Below, in pieces: positions 18,522 through 32,223 of a stretch of DNA of 64,000 bases. Source of the DNA: Proales similis (lineage: Eukaryota; Rotifera; Eurotatoria; Ploima; Proalidae); NCBI GenBank assembly GCA_019059635.1, contig JAGVRJ010000012.1, positions 1,116,001 through 1,180,000 on the forward strand. The letters run 5' to 3'. How positions within the stretch are numbered: position 1 is the first letter of the stretch; every line of letters begins with the position of its first letter. The translations under genes were made by a program, and so were the position numbers. The notes beneath the pieces were generated by a model. The model searched no databases. It saw only the letters and a program-made list of their open reading frames with translations, and had not been told where the DNA came from.

Positions 18522-20641
18522 ATGCTGGTGGTTACTAGATCGTTTTCGATAGTTCGGCTCACTTTAACGCATAGCAATCATAGGAGTTTGAGCAGTAGTC
18601 GTCGTCGCGTCTCTCATTTAGTCGACGAGTCGAATAAAAAGTTCGCAAACATGATCAGAGTCCTGTTCAACAAACAAGAGGCAAAAGTGAACATCTCGCT
18701 AAAATGCAAAGTGTTCGAAGACGAGGAGCGCGAGTTCAATTTGAATCGCGACTTCAACGAGTCGATCGGCAACACATTCCACAAGTTGGCGAGCAGCTTC
18801 GAGAAACAGCGCAACATCAAGAAGCAGCGGCAGGTGAAGCGTTTGCGCAAGTTGTCCGAGGCCGAGGGCAAGCCGAACGAGTTCGACGACCAGCTGGCCA
18901 AGTTGGTCCAGGACACCGAGCCAGAGCTGCCCGTCAAGCTGTTTGATCTCAACAACAAGGCGTTGCCCAACGAAACGAAAAACATCGACGCGTGGAAGGA
19001 GGGCTACACGCTCAAGTTTCACTTTTACGAGTTCAAGGTGTTTATCAACCTGCCGACCTTGAAGCGCATCAATTTGCCCAAAGTGTTGATCGCCGAGATG
19101 GCCGCCATCGTCAAGTTCCACACCGAGCCGGAGGAGAAGCACGAGCTGGTGCGCCAAAACTCCAATTTCAAATGGTACTTTAGCGCCCAGGAGGTTCCCG
19201 CCGACATGAAAGGCTTCAGAACGAGCAAAATCGACTGGGTGCTGTTGGGCGAGAGACGAGGAAGTCCCGTCATGCATTTGGACGAGCGATGCGTCAACAA
19301 GATGATCCGAGTCGTGTGCGAGCCGCACGACGGCAAGCACGAGGGAATGGCTGTGGAGGCAGTTACGGGCACCGCAGTTCGTCCTGCCCTGGACTTGGCC
19401 AAGTTTCCCATGACCGAGCGCCATTCGCACACAAAGCAAAGGGTCCCGCTCGACTCGTAAGCGTCTCCTCTCCTTTTTTCTCTTCGCCTTTCTCTTCTCC
19501 TACTTTCTCTTCTCCTACTTTCTCCTATTTGCACAATTTCTTATTTCTATTGGCCAAAGGCTGCGCGTGGTCTCTTACAACATTCTGGCTAACTGCTACG
19601 CCGAGTCGGCGCTTGCCAAGACCGAGCTCTTCGCCTACTGCCCTGACGAGTTCATTGACTTTCGATATCGACGCCTCGTATTGGCGCACGAGATTAAGAG
19701 TAATTCTCGCATTTTTCTTCTTCTGCTGCTGCGGCGTCGTTTCGGACGTTTAAAACTTCAACAGACTTCAACGCGGACATTGTGTTCCTGCAGGAGTGCG
19801 ATACCGAGTTCTACGAGGACGATTTGCTCGCCTATTTCGACGAGTTCGAGTGTCATCATCTGAACAAGCTGTGCGTCAAGGAGGGCATGACACTCATGTA
19901 CCGCAAGGACCGATTCAGATTCGTCAAAGAGCACAGCATGAACGTGTCGGAAGAGCTAAAGAGCAATGCCACATTCGCCAGCTTGCTCAAGAGCTTCCAG
20001 AACGATGAGACGCTAGCCGAGTTTGTGCTCGCTCGCAATCAAGTGCTTCAGGTGGGCGCCGCATTGACCTTCGATCGCTTTCTAGCTGACAATTCACATT
20101 TCCTGCATAGGTCATTCAAGTAGAGCCCGTCGATCGACCGGGCGAGTTTTACCTGCTCGCCAACACGCACCTGTTCTTTCATCCGAGTGCCGACGCTCTG
20201 CGTCTCATTCAGGCGATCGTCTGTGCCAAACACCTGCAGACCTTACACAATCAGCTTAGCCGAGAAGGCCGTAAAGTTCGCATTCTATTTGCCGGTGATT
20301 TCAATTCAGATCCCAAGTCGTACGCGCACGAGTACCTCATCAGCAGCCGCGTGCCGGTCGAGAAAATAAGCGACGAAGATAGGAAATATGTGAAAGACGC
20401 GGACGAGACCGAGCTGAGGCATTCGCTGTCGCTCGCCTCCTACACCGACTTTTTGTACACGAACTGCGTGAGGATGTTCGAGTCCATACTCGACTACGTG
20501 TTCTACGACACCGAGTCGTTCGAGCTGAGCAAAGTGCTTCCCATGCCCAGTGACGCCAAGGTCAGAGAGCACACCGCTCTGCCAAGTCAATACTTTCCGT
20601 CTGACCATTTGCCGATCGTGTTCGAATTTAAGCTGAAATAA
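18522..20641 (+). CDS. PDE12: PDE12-like mitochondrial 2'-phosphodiesterase (deadenylase)
   Basis: EEP-fold nuclease. Human PDE12 cleaves 2',5'-oligoadenylate and removes poly(A) from mitochondrial RNAs in the matrix. Inferred exons: 18522-19456, 19560-19699, 19765-20051, 20111-20641, giving 630 residues. Catalytic motifs in order: VVSYNILANCYA (metal-binding Asn), FLQECD (Glu), LLANTHLFFHP (Asn/His), FAGDFNSDP (Asp/Asn) and SDHLPIVFEF (Asp-His pair). The N-terminal half matches the PDE12-specific region (DAWKEGYTLKF). The start at 18522 gives an N-terminus rich in Arg/Ser and hydrophobics with no acid in the first 30 residues, a good matrix-targeting signal. A second in-frame ATG at 18651 would remove it. 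The frame stays open upstream of 18522 to about 18306 without an earlier in-frame ATG. The gene converges with the HECT ligase. Confidence 0.9.
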
Positions 20642-21087
20642 ACGCTCGTGGGCGCCTTTCGCCACCTTTAAACACCTTTCACCAGTCGGGCTAGTTTTTC
20701 ATGTTTTTTATTTTCGCGGCCTTTTGCTCGGCGTGTTCAAAAGAAAATCAGTAGAAAAATAGGCGTACGGTCGATCAAGAGTCTGGATGAATACAAGACG
20801 CTTCCGGGCCTTCTCTAATTGAGAAGTACAGCGGCAAGCAACGAACAATCAAGACAATAAAAGGCTGAAGAAGATGAGAAGGAGAAAAGGTTGCCGGTGG
20901 TTAAATTCGAAACTAAAATTCACTGTCGATTGGCCTCCAATAACCAGAAACATTTGAGAATGAACAAATTCATAAATTGGTAATTGGACGAGCGCCCAGA
21001 GCAGAGCGAATGCAATTAAAGAGAGCAAGGCAAAGCGAGAGAGAGAGAGAGGACAGGCGACAGAGAGTGAGAGAGAGAGAGCGAGGC
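20642..21087. other. Convergent 3' UTRs of PDE12 and HECT ligase
   Basis: The 446-bp gap between two convergent stop codons. A plus-strand AATAAA is at 20856-20861 (PDE12) and a minus-strand AATAAA (TTTATT on plus) at 20707-20712 (HECT gene). If both are used, the two 3' UTRs overlap antisense by about 150-200 bases. GA-rich tracts lie at about 21037-21085, just after the HECT stop. Confidence 0.5.
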
Positions 21088-23996
<2,909 letters not shown>

Positions 23997-24601
23997 TACT
24001 TTGCTGATCTGTTTGCCTGCTCAGTGCTGACGCATGTTCACCGCCGGCCCTTAATATCACTCTTTGATTTTGCGATCTAAATTAGGCCTGCTCTAAAAAT
24101 GGCCAAATAATTTAGTATGGCAACATGCAAGCGCTCTTCTGACAAGGTGACGGCCACGATGACGATGAGCACTTTGATTTCTTTTTTTTTTTATTTATTA
24201 AATAATTATATTTTATTATAATCGAGCGGGCGAGAATAATTTTCATAAAAAATCTAATCCTTGCGCGAGTAGAGCGCCAAAAGTCTAATCAAAATGAGAA
24301 GACGGAGAATGAAAGAGAGAGAGAGAGAGACGGCCGCAGAGTAGGAGAGAGAGAGAGAGAGGGGGGTAGAGTCAAATCAACACTGATCTCAAATGCACTA
24401 CCAAGAGCGAACGAGCGTATGGGAGCAAGAAAGAAATATTATACAACAATTGTTGTAATAATTAGAACTTGAAGAATAGACCAAGAGATGGGAGAATAGA
24501 CGAATGGCAAAACAAAGTAAACCGCACAATCGTTCGCTATTGCTGCGACAAGCCAAGAGCTGAAATAATCCGTTTGGCTCGCGTCTTGGTGTCCCATAAC
24601 C
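23997..24601. other. Intergenic, upstream of HECT ligase
   Basis: No gene recognised. Contains a T/A-rich stretch (about 24180-24230) and two GA tracts (about 24312-24330 and 24342-24362). It should hold the minus-strand promoter of the HECT ligase and, if the LRR ORF is real, its promoter or upstream exons. Confidence 0.4.
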
Positions 24602-24886
24602 ATGGAAATAGAAAATGGAAATAGAAAAACCACCATTCAAGTCGGAGTGTTGGCCAAACAGGACCAGCTCACGCATCTCTTTCTGAACAACAATCGAATC
24701 AGCGATCTACCCGAACGACTCTTTGACTGTTTGCTCAATCTCAGGCAACTGAGTCTTGCCAACAATCGACTGCAGCAGATTCGATTCGAGACCTTTGGCA
24801 GCCTGCCCAGTCTTGAACAAGTTAACCTTGAAGGCAATCCGATCGCCTCTCTTCCTCTTTCTCAACGCTTTGAAATGCTCATTTGA
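24602..24886 (+). CDS. Small leucine-rich-repeat ORF, possibly a gene remnant or terminal exon
   Basis: 94 codons from ATG to stop. From about residue 22 it carries roughly three LRR units of about 24 residues: LTHLFLNNNRISDLPERLF, LRQLSLANNRLQQIRFETF and LEQVNLEGNPIASLP. The LxxLxLxxN consensus is plain, so this encodes or encoded an LRR solenoid. An LRR protein of 94 residues lacks the usual capping regions and has no signal peptide or membrane segment. It may be the last exon of a longer gene, a fragment, or a small cytosolic LRR protein. The reading frame upstream of the ATG hits a stop at 24566. No AATAAA follows closely, and the SMARCAL1 3' UTR (minus-strand signal near 24916) abuts it. 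Confidence 0.5.
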   Translation: MEIENGNRKTTIQVGVLAKQDQLTHLFLNNNRISDLPERLFDCLLNLRQLSLANNRLQQIRFETFGSLPSLEQVNLEGNPIASLPLSQRFEMLI

Positions 24887-24915
24887 TTCATGTGCAGGAT
24901 CGCTCGCACGCATTT

Positions 24916-24921
24916 TATTCA
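24916..24921 (-). other. Polyadenylation signal, SMARCAL1
   Basis: TTTATT on the plus strand is AATAAA on the minus strand, about 100 bases after the SMARCAL1 stop at 25022. It is the nearest canonical signal and would give a very short 3' UTR ending 30 bases from the LRR stop codon. Confidence 0.45.
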
Positions 24922-25021
24922 AGGCTCATTTAAATTAGTTTTAATTGATTATGTCGTTGTTTTGGGTAGAAAATGTGAAATTAGAGTAAATTGTACAAAT
25001 TTTTGGTGAAATTGGCAAATT

Positions 25022-27241
25022 TCAATGCTTTGGCTTTTTGGTCGGCGGTGGCTCAGTTTGGAGCATTTGCTCGATCTTGAGCTGCTTAACGCACGGGTCA
25101 GGGTCAACTCTGGTTGTCTTACTCTCGTCCTGGGCCTCGTCGGCCATCAACGACTCAAGGTCGCAGGCAATCTGGTTCTTGATCTGCTCGGCTTCGTTTA
25201 GACTCTCTTTGGTGAGGCCGGCCTTGCCGAGCACGTTCAGCTTCTGCTTTACCATCGGCCATATCTCATCGTCGGCGGTGCCCTTGGCGCACAAATACTG
25301 AATGAGAACCGAGTTCTTCTGGCCGATTCTGTACACACGATCCTCGGCCTGTACCAGAATGCCCGGGTTCCAGAAGAGCTCGGCAAACACGACCAAGTTG
25401 GCCTGGGTGAGAGTGATGCCGCTGTTGGCGGCCGTTATGCTCAGCACCGCACACAGACACTTGTCGGTGTTTTGAAAGCGGTCGACGAGCAGCTTACGCT
25501 TCTCCGAGCCGGTCGAGCCGTCGATTCGAATGTAGTCGAACGAGCCACGTTGGCAAACGGACTCGACTTGGTCGAGCATGAACTGATGATGCGCAAAGAG
25601 GAGAAACTTCTTGCCGCTCTCCAGCAAATCGTTCACATACTCGCACACGGCCTTTGACTTTGACTTGCACGTCTCTTGAAAGTAGGTGAGCAGAGCGCCC
25701 CGCTTTTCCATGCCCTTCAAGTTCTCGCTCATTTTCATGCTGGCCAATCGCAGGCTCTTGGTGTTGGCCTCGATCAAGTTCGGGTTGAGCATCACCATTT
25801 CGCGCATTTTGCTCGGCAACTGCTGCATCACGTCTTTCTTCTCGCGTCTCATCAACAGCTTCTCCTCAAGCACAATCCTCAGCTCGTTCATGTTCGAGTA
25901 GCCCGAGTAGTCCCAGCCGAAGCGCGACTCCTTTCCGTCGCAGTATCTCAAGCCGAACTCGTGAAACGAGTCGAACAGGCTCGCATTTATCGCCTGAATT
26001 TGAGTGTAGAGCTCGGCGGGCCGCGACAGAGCCGGCGTGCCGGACAGCAGAATCACTCGCTTGGCCTCCTGGATCAGCTTGAGCGCCGCCTTGGTTCGAG
26101 CCGCTTTGGCGTTCTTTAACAGGTGACACTCGTCGCAAATAATCAAATTGAAGCGGCTCTTGCTCAGCTCGTCCGAGTTCTTGGCCAGCAGGTCGTAGCT
26201 CGTAATTATTATCTCGCTCTGCTCCTGCACAGACTGACGTCCGTTTTCGAGCACTTGAACGTAGCTCTCAATGTCCTCGTGCGGCTCGAGGCCGAGTTTA
26301 GCACGGAATGCGTTCGACAGCCACTTTTTGACACTTTCCTTCCAGCTGAACTTGACGCTCGACGGCGTGACGATCAGCATCGGCCAGTCTGCCATGTAGT
26401 AGTTTGAGATGGCCAACGCCTGCACAGTTTTGCCGAGGCCCATGTCGTCAGCCAACAAAAGGCGGCCTTGCTGTTGAATGGCGAAGCGCACTCCTTCTAT
26501 TTGAAAAGGCATCAGATTTCGACTCAGCTCCGGATCGAGTTTTGACTTGAGCTGCTCAACACTGCTGGTCGATGGGTCGATACGTTCGGTCGGCTTGCCG
26601 CTCATGTGAGAGGAGAACACCTCGCGCACAATCTTGGGCAATGGATCCACGGCCACCGTTCCTGACTGCATTTTCGCCTCAAGCAGCTTACACAACTGGT
26701 CGTAGTGTTTGAGGTCGAAACTCCAGCGTTTCGTGTTGGCGTCGTATTTGCGACTGGACACGGCCTTGAACATTTCCTGTATCTGCGGGTTGTAGTCCAT
26801 TTGCACTTCGAATCGAGTGCGATCGAGCAGCACGAATTTGATGCTCGACTTGGGCTGCGCCACGTCTTGGCTCAGCTGCTCAAGACGAATGGCGGGCACT
26901 TGTTGCTTCACTCGTCTCACAATCTCGTCGTAGTGCTTCATTGAGAAGCTCCAGCGCTTGTTTTCCGGATTGTACTTGCGACTGGGCATTTGCTTGAACA
27001 GCTCAATCAGCTCCTTGTGATAGGCGACGGCGATTTCAAAGCGACGCTCTTGGCCGTCTTGAATAAAGATGCATTTGGCGGTTAGCGACGACGAGGCCGT
27101 CTTTTTAGGAGACGAAGAGCTGCCAGCTGACCGCAGCTTGGCCTCTTGCTGTCTCTGTAGGGCTTTCAGTCGGTTTTCTTCAATCCGCTTGAGCTGCTCT
27201 TCGGTCAGTTGGACCGAGCTCCTGACCACTGTCATTGACAT
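25022..27241 (-). CDS. SMARCAL1: SMARCAL1/HARP annealing helicase
   Basis: SNF2-family ATPase that rewinds RPA-coated DNA and remodels stalled replication forks. A single uninterrupted ORF of 739 residues from the ATG at 27241 (a second ATG follows two codons on). The N-terminus LTEEQLKRIEENRLKAL fits the RPA32-binding motif of SMARCAL1. Two HARP repeats follow (SRKYNPENKRWSFSMKHYDEIV and SRKYDANTKRWSFDLKHYDQL, about 85-210). SNF2 motifs: I LLADDMGLGKTVQAL, II DECHLLKN (DEAH-like box as DECH), III LLSGTPALSRPAELY, IV-V FAHHQFMLDQV to ITAANSGITLTQA, VI QAEDRVYRIGQ. The C-terminus is Lys-rich (TKKPKH), a possible nuclear signal. It is shorter than the human protein (954 residues), mainly in the linker between RPA motif and HARP. 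It is the only large gene here without introns, in a window where similar genes have 7-16, so retroposition or wholesale intron loss is possible. Confidence 0.95.
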   Translation of the reverse strand: MSMTVVRSSVQLTEEQLKRIEENRLKALQRQQEAKLRSAGSSSSPKKTASSSLTAKCIFIQDGQERRFEIAVAYHKELIELFKQMPSRKYNPENKRWSFSMKHYDEIVRRVKQQVPAIRLEQLSQDVAQPKSSIKFVLLDRTRFEVQMDYNPQIQEMFKAVSSRKYDANTKRWSFDLKHYDQLCKLLEAKMQSGTVAVDPLPKIVREVFSSHMSGKPTERIDPSTSSVEQLKSKLDPELSRNLMPFQIEGVRFAIQQQGRLLLADDMGLGKTVQALAISNYYMADWPMLIVTPSSVKFSWKESVKKWLSNAFRAKLGLEPHEDIESYVQVLENGRQSVQEQSEIIITSYDLLAKNSDELSKSRFNLIICDECHLLKNAKAARTKAALKLIQEAKRVILLSGTPALSRPAELYTQIQAINASLFDSFHEFGLRYCDGKESRFGWDYSGYSNMNELRIVLEEKLLMRREKKDVMQQLPSKMREMVMLNPNLIEANTKSLRLASMKMSENLKGMEKRGALLTYFQETCKSKSKAVCEYVNDLLESGKKFLLFAHHQFMLDQVESVCQRGSFDYIRIDGSTGSEKRKLLVDRFQNTDKCLCAVLSITAANSGITLTQANLVVFAELFWNPGILVQAEDRVYRIGQKNSVLIQYLCAKGTADDEIWPMVKQKLNVLGKAGLTKESLNEAEQIKNQIACDLESLMADEAQDESKTTRVDPDPCVKQLKIEQMLQTEPPPTKKPKH

Positions 27242-29253
27242 CGGAACAACTGACAGCGACAAAGTCAAAGCCACTCAAACTCTTTCAAATGGCAGAGACA
27301 GAAAGAGACGAAGCAAATCTAACTCCTCAAATATCAATCAAAATCTCTTCTCGTTGCTCCCGAGACGAAAAGAAAAAATTTAAAAGATTGAAGTTTTTTA
27401 TTTTTGCTCAAAGTCGGTAAGTAAGCGCGATCGATCGGGTAGAAACGGTGAGAATAAGGAGAAACGAATAGCACGGAATAAACACCAAAAAAAAAGTGAC
27501 TAAATAAGCAAGTCATGGGCCATTGACACGTAAATGATAAACGTGATGTGTGTTTGGTTGGTTTGCAAATGATAAACCAAGAAACAAACCGAACAGCACA
27601 AGTGAGAGAATAAAGTGAAAGCGAGTAGAAATGTGGGAAAGAGTCTGGGAGTAGAAGGAGCAAAGAAAACGCGTAGAAGCAGTCTAAATGACGTGAGATT
27701 AAGCTGCAGCCGTTCGATCGCGCGCGCTTATTCACTCGAGTTGAGAGAGGCGGACGTTTCACAATCTCGTCATGTTTGTGTTCTCAACTCGGCGCTGAGT
27801 GAATGCTGTTTGCTTGCTTGCAAACGAGGCTTCATCGTCATCATCATCGTCATTATAATAGTGATAATCATCGCGATTCAACATCAAATTGGATGAATGA
27901 CGGCTAACGGTTAGCAAGTTATCAAATATTCCTCGCTACTTGGCTAGCTAGGCCTTGGCTTGTTTATCTTATTTGTCTTTTGATTATTTGACTTGGCCAC
28001 CATCGAGTTGGTTAAACATTTAGTTTCTCATTTTTTTTTTCAACTTTTTTTTTTTTTGCTTTTCTTTTCTAAACTTTGTGGAAGAGACGATCATCTGATC
28101 TGATCGGCTGGCTTGTTTGGCCGAATAAAAAATTGTTTGTTTTTTCTTGCTTGTTTTTGGCTGGCTATTAAATAAACTAATCTCGGCCGGGCTGGGGAGC
28201 GGTTTAGCATTTTCGAGTCGGTGAGATGTAGGAGCGAACTGCAAGAGTGAGCTCATTTGGTTGATTAAAACTGGGAACAATGTGACAAGAATCGAAGGCT
28301 AAATTCACATATTCGGCTCTCGATCGGTAATTCAGATTTGCTTGACTCGTGGTCGCCGGGCTGTACTGTTCTTTGAGGTTCTCGTTTCAACTTATGAGTA
28401 AAGATTGATGAGCAGAGAAATTTAACCGAAATTATAATTGAGAGCAGTAGGAGGAGTAGGCAAACAGAATGGTCATGATGGCGCATAGAACGACGCCATA
28501 GAAAGCAAACGAGGAAGAAGAAAGTAAAAACGGAAAAGAAATCAAATTGATTTGGCGCGATTAAATGCAATTTGAATGCAGTCGAGAGGCCAATCGCATA
28601 ATCGCCGCGCCGAGTCAAGTGGCCAACGATTGCGATGGCTGCTGTGGTAAACTGGTTGTGGTAATTACTAAATTCGATCGCTTGTTCGTCGTCGTCGTCG
28701 TCCGGTAAGCATGTGAGTGAATAGAAATTAAGAAGAAGAAGAAGAAGAAGCGAGATCAGAATAAGTGACTAGAAGGCCAATCGGGTGGCACCCCACAGCG
28801 GCGTCTCGCGTTAATGCGTCTGGGCGTTGATGTTTTGGTTGGATTCTGCTGCTGTTGGCGTGGTTGCTTTTCGCGGAATTCTATTCTACTCTAGAGTTGA
28901 CTGTCGAAAGCGGCCTCGGTCACTGCTCGACAGCGAGCCAGTGGACTAAAGAGCGCTGCTTATTTGGATTCAATCAGACGTTGGTAAATTGAAATTGCTC
29001 CGGTCGTAGTGGGGCGAGAGAAGTTTCACGATCATGAAAACAAATGCTTCGTCCAAATGAACGAAGAGAAAAGAAAGAACACGCAAGATGAAGAAAAAGA
29101 AGGACAAGATCTGCACTCTAATAGGGATCAGAAGAGAGGAGAGAACAATCAGGTGCTAAATGAGATGGAAACAGGCGGCTTCTCCGCAGAGAAGCAACAG
29201 AGATGAATATGATTAGAAAAGGAGATTAAGAAACGATTGCTGATTTGTGGAGT
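27242..29253. other. Intergenic between sestrin 3' end and SMARCAL1 5' end
   Basis: Both neighbours are on the minus strand, so this holds the SMARCAL1 promoter and sestrin 3' UTR. It contains T-runs (28029-28058), a GTC run (about 28687-28702) and a GAA run (about 28733-28751). A 142-codon minus ORF at 27334-27762 has no recognisable domain and A/T-rich composition. No RNA gene seen. Confidence 0.45.
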
Positions 29254-31723
29254 CTAGGCAAAGTATGAGCTTATTGCGCGCAAGAAGTAAAGCATGCTGG
29301 CCTGCACGCGCGCCTCCATGATCAGCAGATTCACATGGACCTTCTCAGAGTGCGTAAACTCGCGCATGAAGCCCTCGTAGTCCTTCTTGGTTACACGATG
29401 CGGCGCGAAGCAGAGCATTTTTATGTACTTGCGCAGCGGCGACGCGAGCAGCTGCTTCACTTGGCCGTAGTCATAGTCGTCGTACTGGACGCCGAATATC
29501 GAGTGCACGTAGTACCATACGGCGCGTCTGAAGTAGCTCGTGTCAACCGACTTGTGTCCGCCCATCGTGTTGTAGGTCATGTTTATGGCCAGTTTGAAAT
29601 TGTTGTCCAAATATTCGCATATTTGCGGGAATATGCCCAGCAGCATGCCGTAGCCTTGATTGTCCCATGTGTAATACTAGAAGAAACGAGAAAGAAATGA
29701 GTTGAGGAAGGAAAATGAGAGTGAAATTGAGTGCCAAAGTTTTCCGAAAGCCGATCGTGGCACACATTCAGGTCAGAGCGGGAGCGCAATCAAAGAGCTC
29801 CGCTTTGCTTCTAATTCACATCAGACGCGCTTCTTGATTAGTCGATAAATTCGTTCAATCGATTAAGCAAGCCAGTCGTTGCTTGTTGTTGCATAAATAG
29901 TATCGTTGTCGTCAATTATTCAAGAAGCAATCGAGCAATGGAAACCGTTTAAAGAGCTAATTAGTGCCTGGATTCGCATTGGGCCCATTTTGAATGCATC
30001 GACAGAGAACGAAAAGACTCGGCCGACTAATGGCCCCACGCTCGGCTTTCGGCTCATCAGACAAGGAAATTCGAAACACTCACCTCGAGTTTGAGAGATT
30101 GATCAGAGTGCTTGAAGTCGGCGTACTGCTCAGCGTCGGCCGTCTCGCACACATACTTGAGCATGTAGTCGAGCGCTCTGGCTCGAAATACCGACGTGCT
30201 CACCTGATTCACCGGCTTGCTATTCTCTTGCTTTTCTTTGACGCCCGTCTCGTCGCCTGCGCCAAGTCCACCGCTGTTTGTACTTGAGATGCTGCTGAAT
30301 TTGTTAAATGCGGCCGTAGTCGACCTAACTCGGTTGTTGTTTGAATCGCTCAACTCGCCCTCGGCCGACTGCGACTGGCTGCCGTTGTCGGCCAGCCGGT
30401 AAGAACGGTAATTTGACAAGTCGCTCAGGCAGCCCGAAATGTTGCTGCTACTGTTGATGTTAAACGAGTGGCCTGCTGCAAGTGAGTCGTTGACATTGGA
30501 GGCCGACTGAGACGACCTCAGCTCGGCCTGATGAATTTGATTCATCTCCTTTAAGAGCATGTCAATGCCGAGCTCACTGCTCGACGCCGACGAGTTGGAT
30601 AGAGTGCGATTGCTGGCGCCTGTCGAGTCAGAGCGAGCCCTAGAATGTGTTGAATTGCAACGGGTCCTCCTTCTCAAACTGTTCTCCATCATTGTTTCGT
30701 CCAGTTCAAACTGGGTCGGAAAGTTCTCGTCGTGCTGATCGAGTCCCTTCTCGTCTTCTTCTCGCCTGCCTGCTTGGTCATGTCGTTTGCTCTCGTGCAT
30801 TTCGGCTGCACGCCGCTTCTTCCTCATCTCAGCGAGCTCGTACTCGTTCTGCAGCTGTTGCATATAATTCTCGTTCAGGCCAAGGCCGAACGTAAAGCCC
30901 GACAGGGCGTGGAAGTGAGTTAGAATTGTGATCGCCAGAATGAGTTCGGTCACCGACCAGCTGAGACGGCCGGTGAGCAAATGCTCAATGTGAGCCCGCT
31001 CGATCTTCCACGGCTGGTGGCACAGCAGAGTGTTCAGCTCGTTGAGATCGCGCAGCTTTTCTGGTATGCGGTCGAGACCGAGCAGCCAGTTGCGACGGCC
31101 CTTCTGTGCCAGGAACTCTTTCTCCTGCTGCTTAACCAAGTAGATGCATTTGTGCTTGGACGCGGCCATTATGGCCAAAAAGTGACGCGTGTCGTACGAG
31201 AGCGCGCCCTGGCCGTACATCAGGAAGTTGTAAAAGTTGATGTACTCGCGCAGAAAGTTCGGATGAAAGCTCATTATCCGCAGCAGATTGTCAACTCGGC
31301 CCTCGTGAGAGTAGGCATCGGCGAACACTTGCATGACTGTTTCATTGTTGCACACGTTTTGATCGTTGGCCTCAATCTCTTGCTGGGGAAGAAATGCGCT
31401 CACTGGATCGCTGGCGTTGAGATACATGCGCAGTCGTTCCATGCCGTTCGGCTATTTTACAGTTTCGAAAATGAACAAAACGAATCGAACGCGCGTCCAA
31501 TGGCTTGAGCAAAGCTTACCTGATGAGCGGTCGAGTTGAGAAGGCGACTGACCAACGGCTCGGCCAGTGAGACGGGCGGCGACAGAGAAACATACAAATA
31601 CGAGTCGGCCGCCTCGGTCGCATTTGTCGACTGGCCGCCGCTGGACAAGAAGTTGGTTCGCACCTCGATCGGCGACGTGTGTCTAATTGACTCAAACGGA
31701 TAACTGGTGCTGGGGCTGCTCAT
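29254..31723 (-). CDS. Sesn: Sestrin, leucine/stress sensor upstream of TORC1
   Basis: Stress-induced protein that binds GATOR2 and restrains TORC1; SESN2 is a leucine sensor and also has an alkylhydroperoxidase-like fold. Inferred exons (high to low): 31723-31520, 31451-30084, 29676-29254; 664 residues versus about 480-550 for typical sestrins. The N-terminal lobe (about 72-262) carries RHFLAIMAASKHKCIYLV with the peroxidase-like Cys170 and Tyr172. The extra length is a Ser/Asn/Glu-rich, probably disordered insert (about 262-485) between the two lobes. The C-terminal lobe (about 485-664) has TYNT (558-561), YVHSIFGVQYDDYDYG and HSEKVHVN, whose Glu635 matches the leucine-ammonium-binding Glu451 of SESN2. 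Two changes against SESN2: the position of His132 is Gln177, and pocket Trp444 is Met628. The start at 31723 follows from the first ATG of the first exon. Confidence 0.93.
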
Positions 31724-32223
31724 GTTCAATTCGATTTGAATTAATATTCTTGTAATGCGCTCAAACTGTTCAGTAGTGGGCCGAGGCGAGTATCATTCGA
31801 AGTGGGCGTCAATGGATGCTGGTTGCGGTCAACTGATTGAAATTTGTGCGTGTCGGGCGTCGATTAGAAAGAATGCCGCTGGCGAGCTTTTGTGTGAAGG
31901 AGAAAAACAGCAGCTAAGTAATAAGAAAACGAATAGAAACAAGTGAATGGGCGGCGCTCGGGTGCAGAATCTAAAGCAAAGGAGAGACGGTCTCGATTAG
32001 TTGAGAACGGAGAAGAGGAATTTATCGAAACAAGCAAAAGAGCTTGTGAAAGCGAAATGACATCTGAATGAACCATCGAACGAGCGATGAACGACAACGG
32101 CGACGACGACGACGACGGCCGCAACGTCGATGGATGGCATCGATTTATGGAATTTCGGCATCTACCATAAATTATTATGATCCGGCCGAGTCTTGGGCGT
32201 CGCATAATTCTGCCTAGATCGAG

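Noticed and set aside
27334-27762. 142-codon minus-strand ORF upstream of SMARCAL1
   Set aside because: Phe/Ser/Leu-rich product from A/T-rich DNA, no coding-type codon use and no family match.
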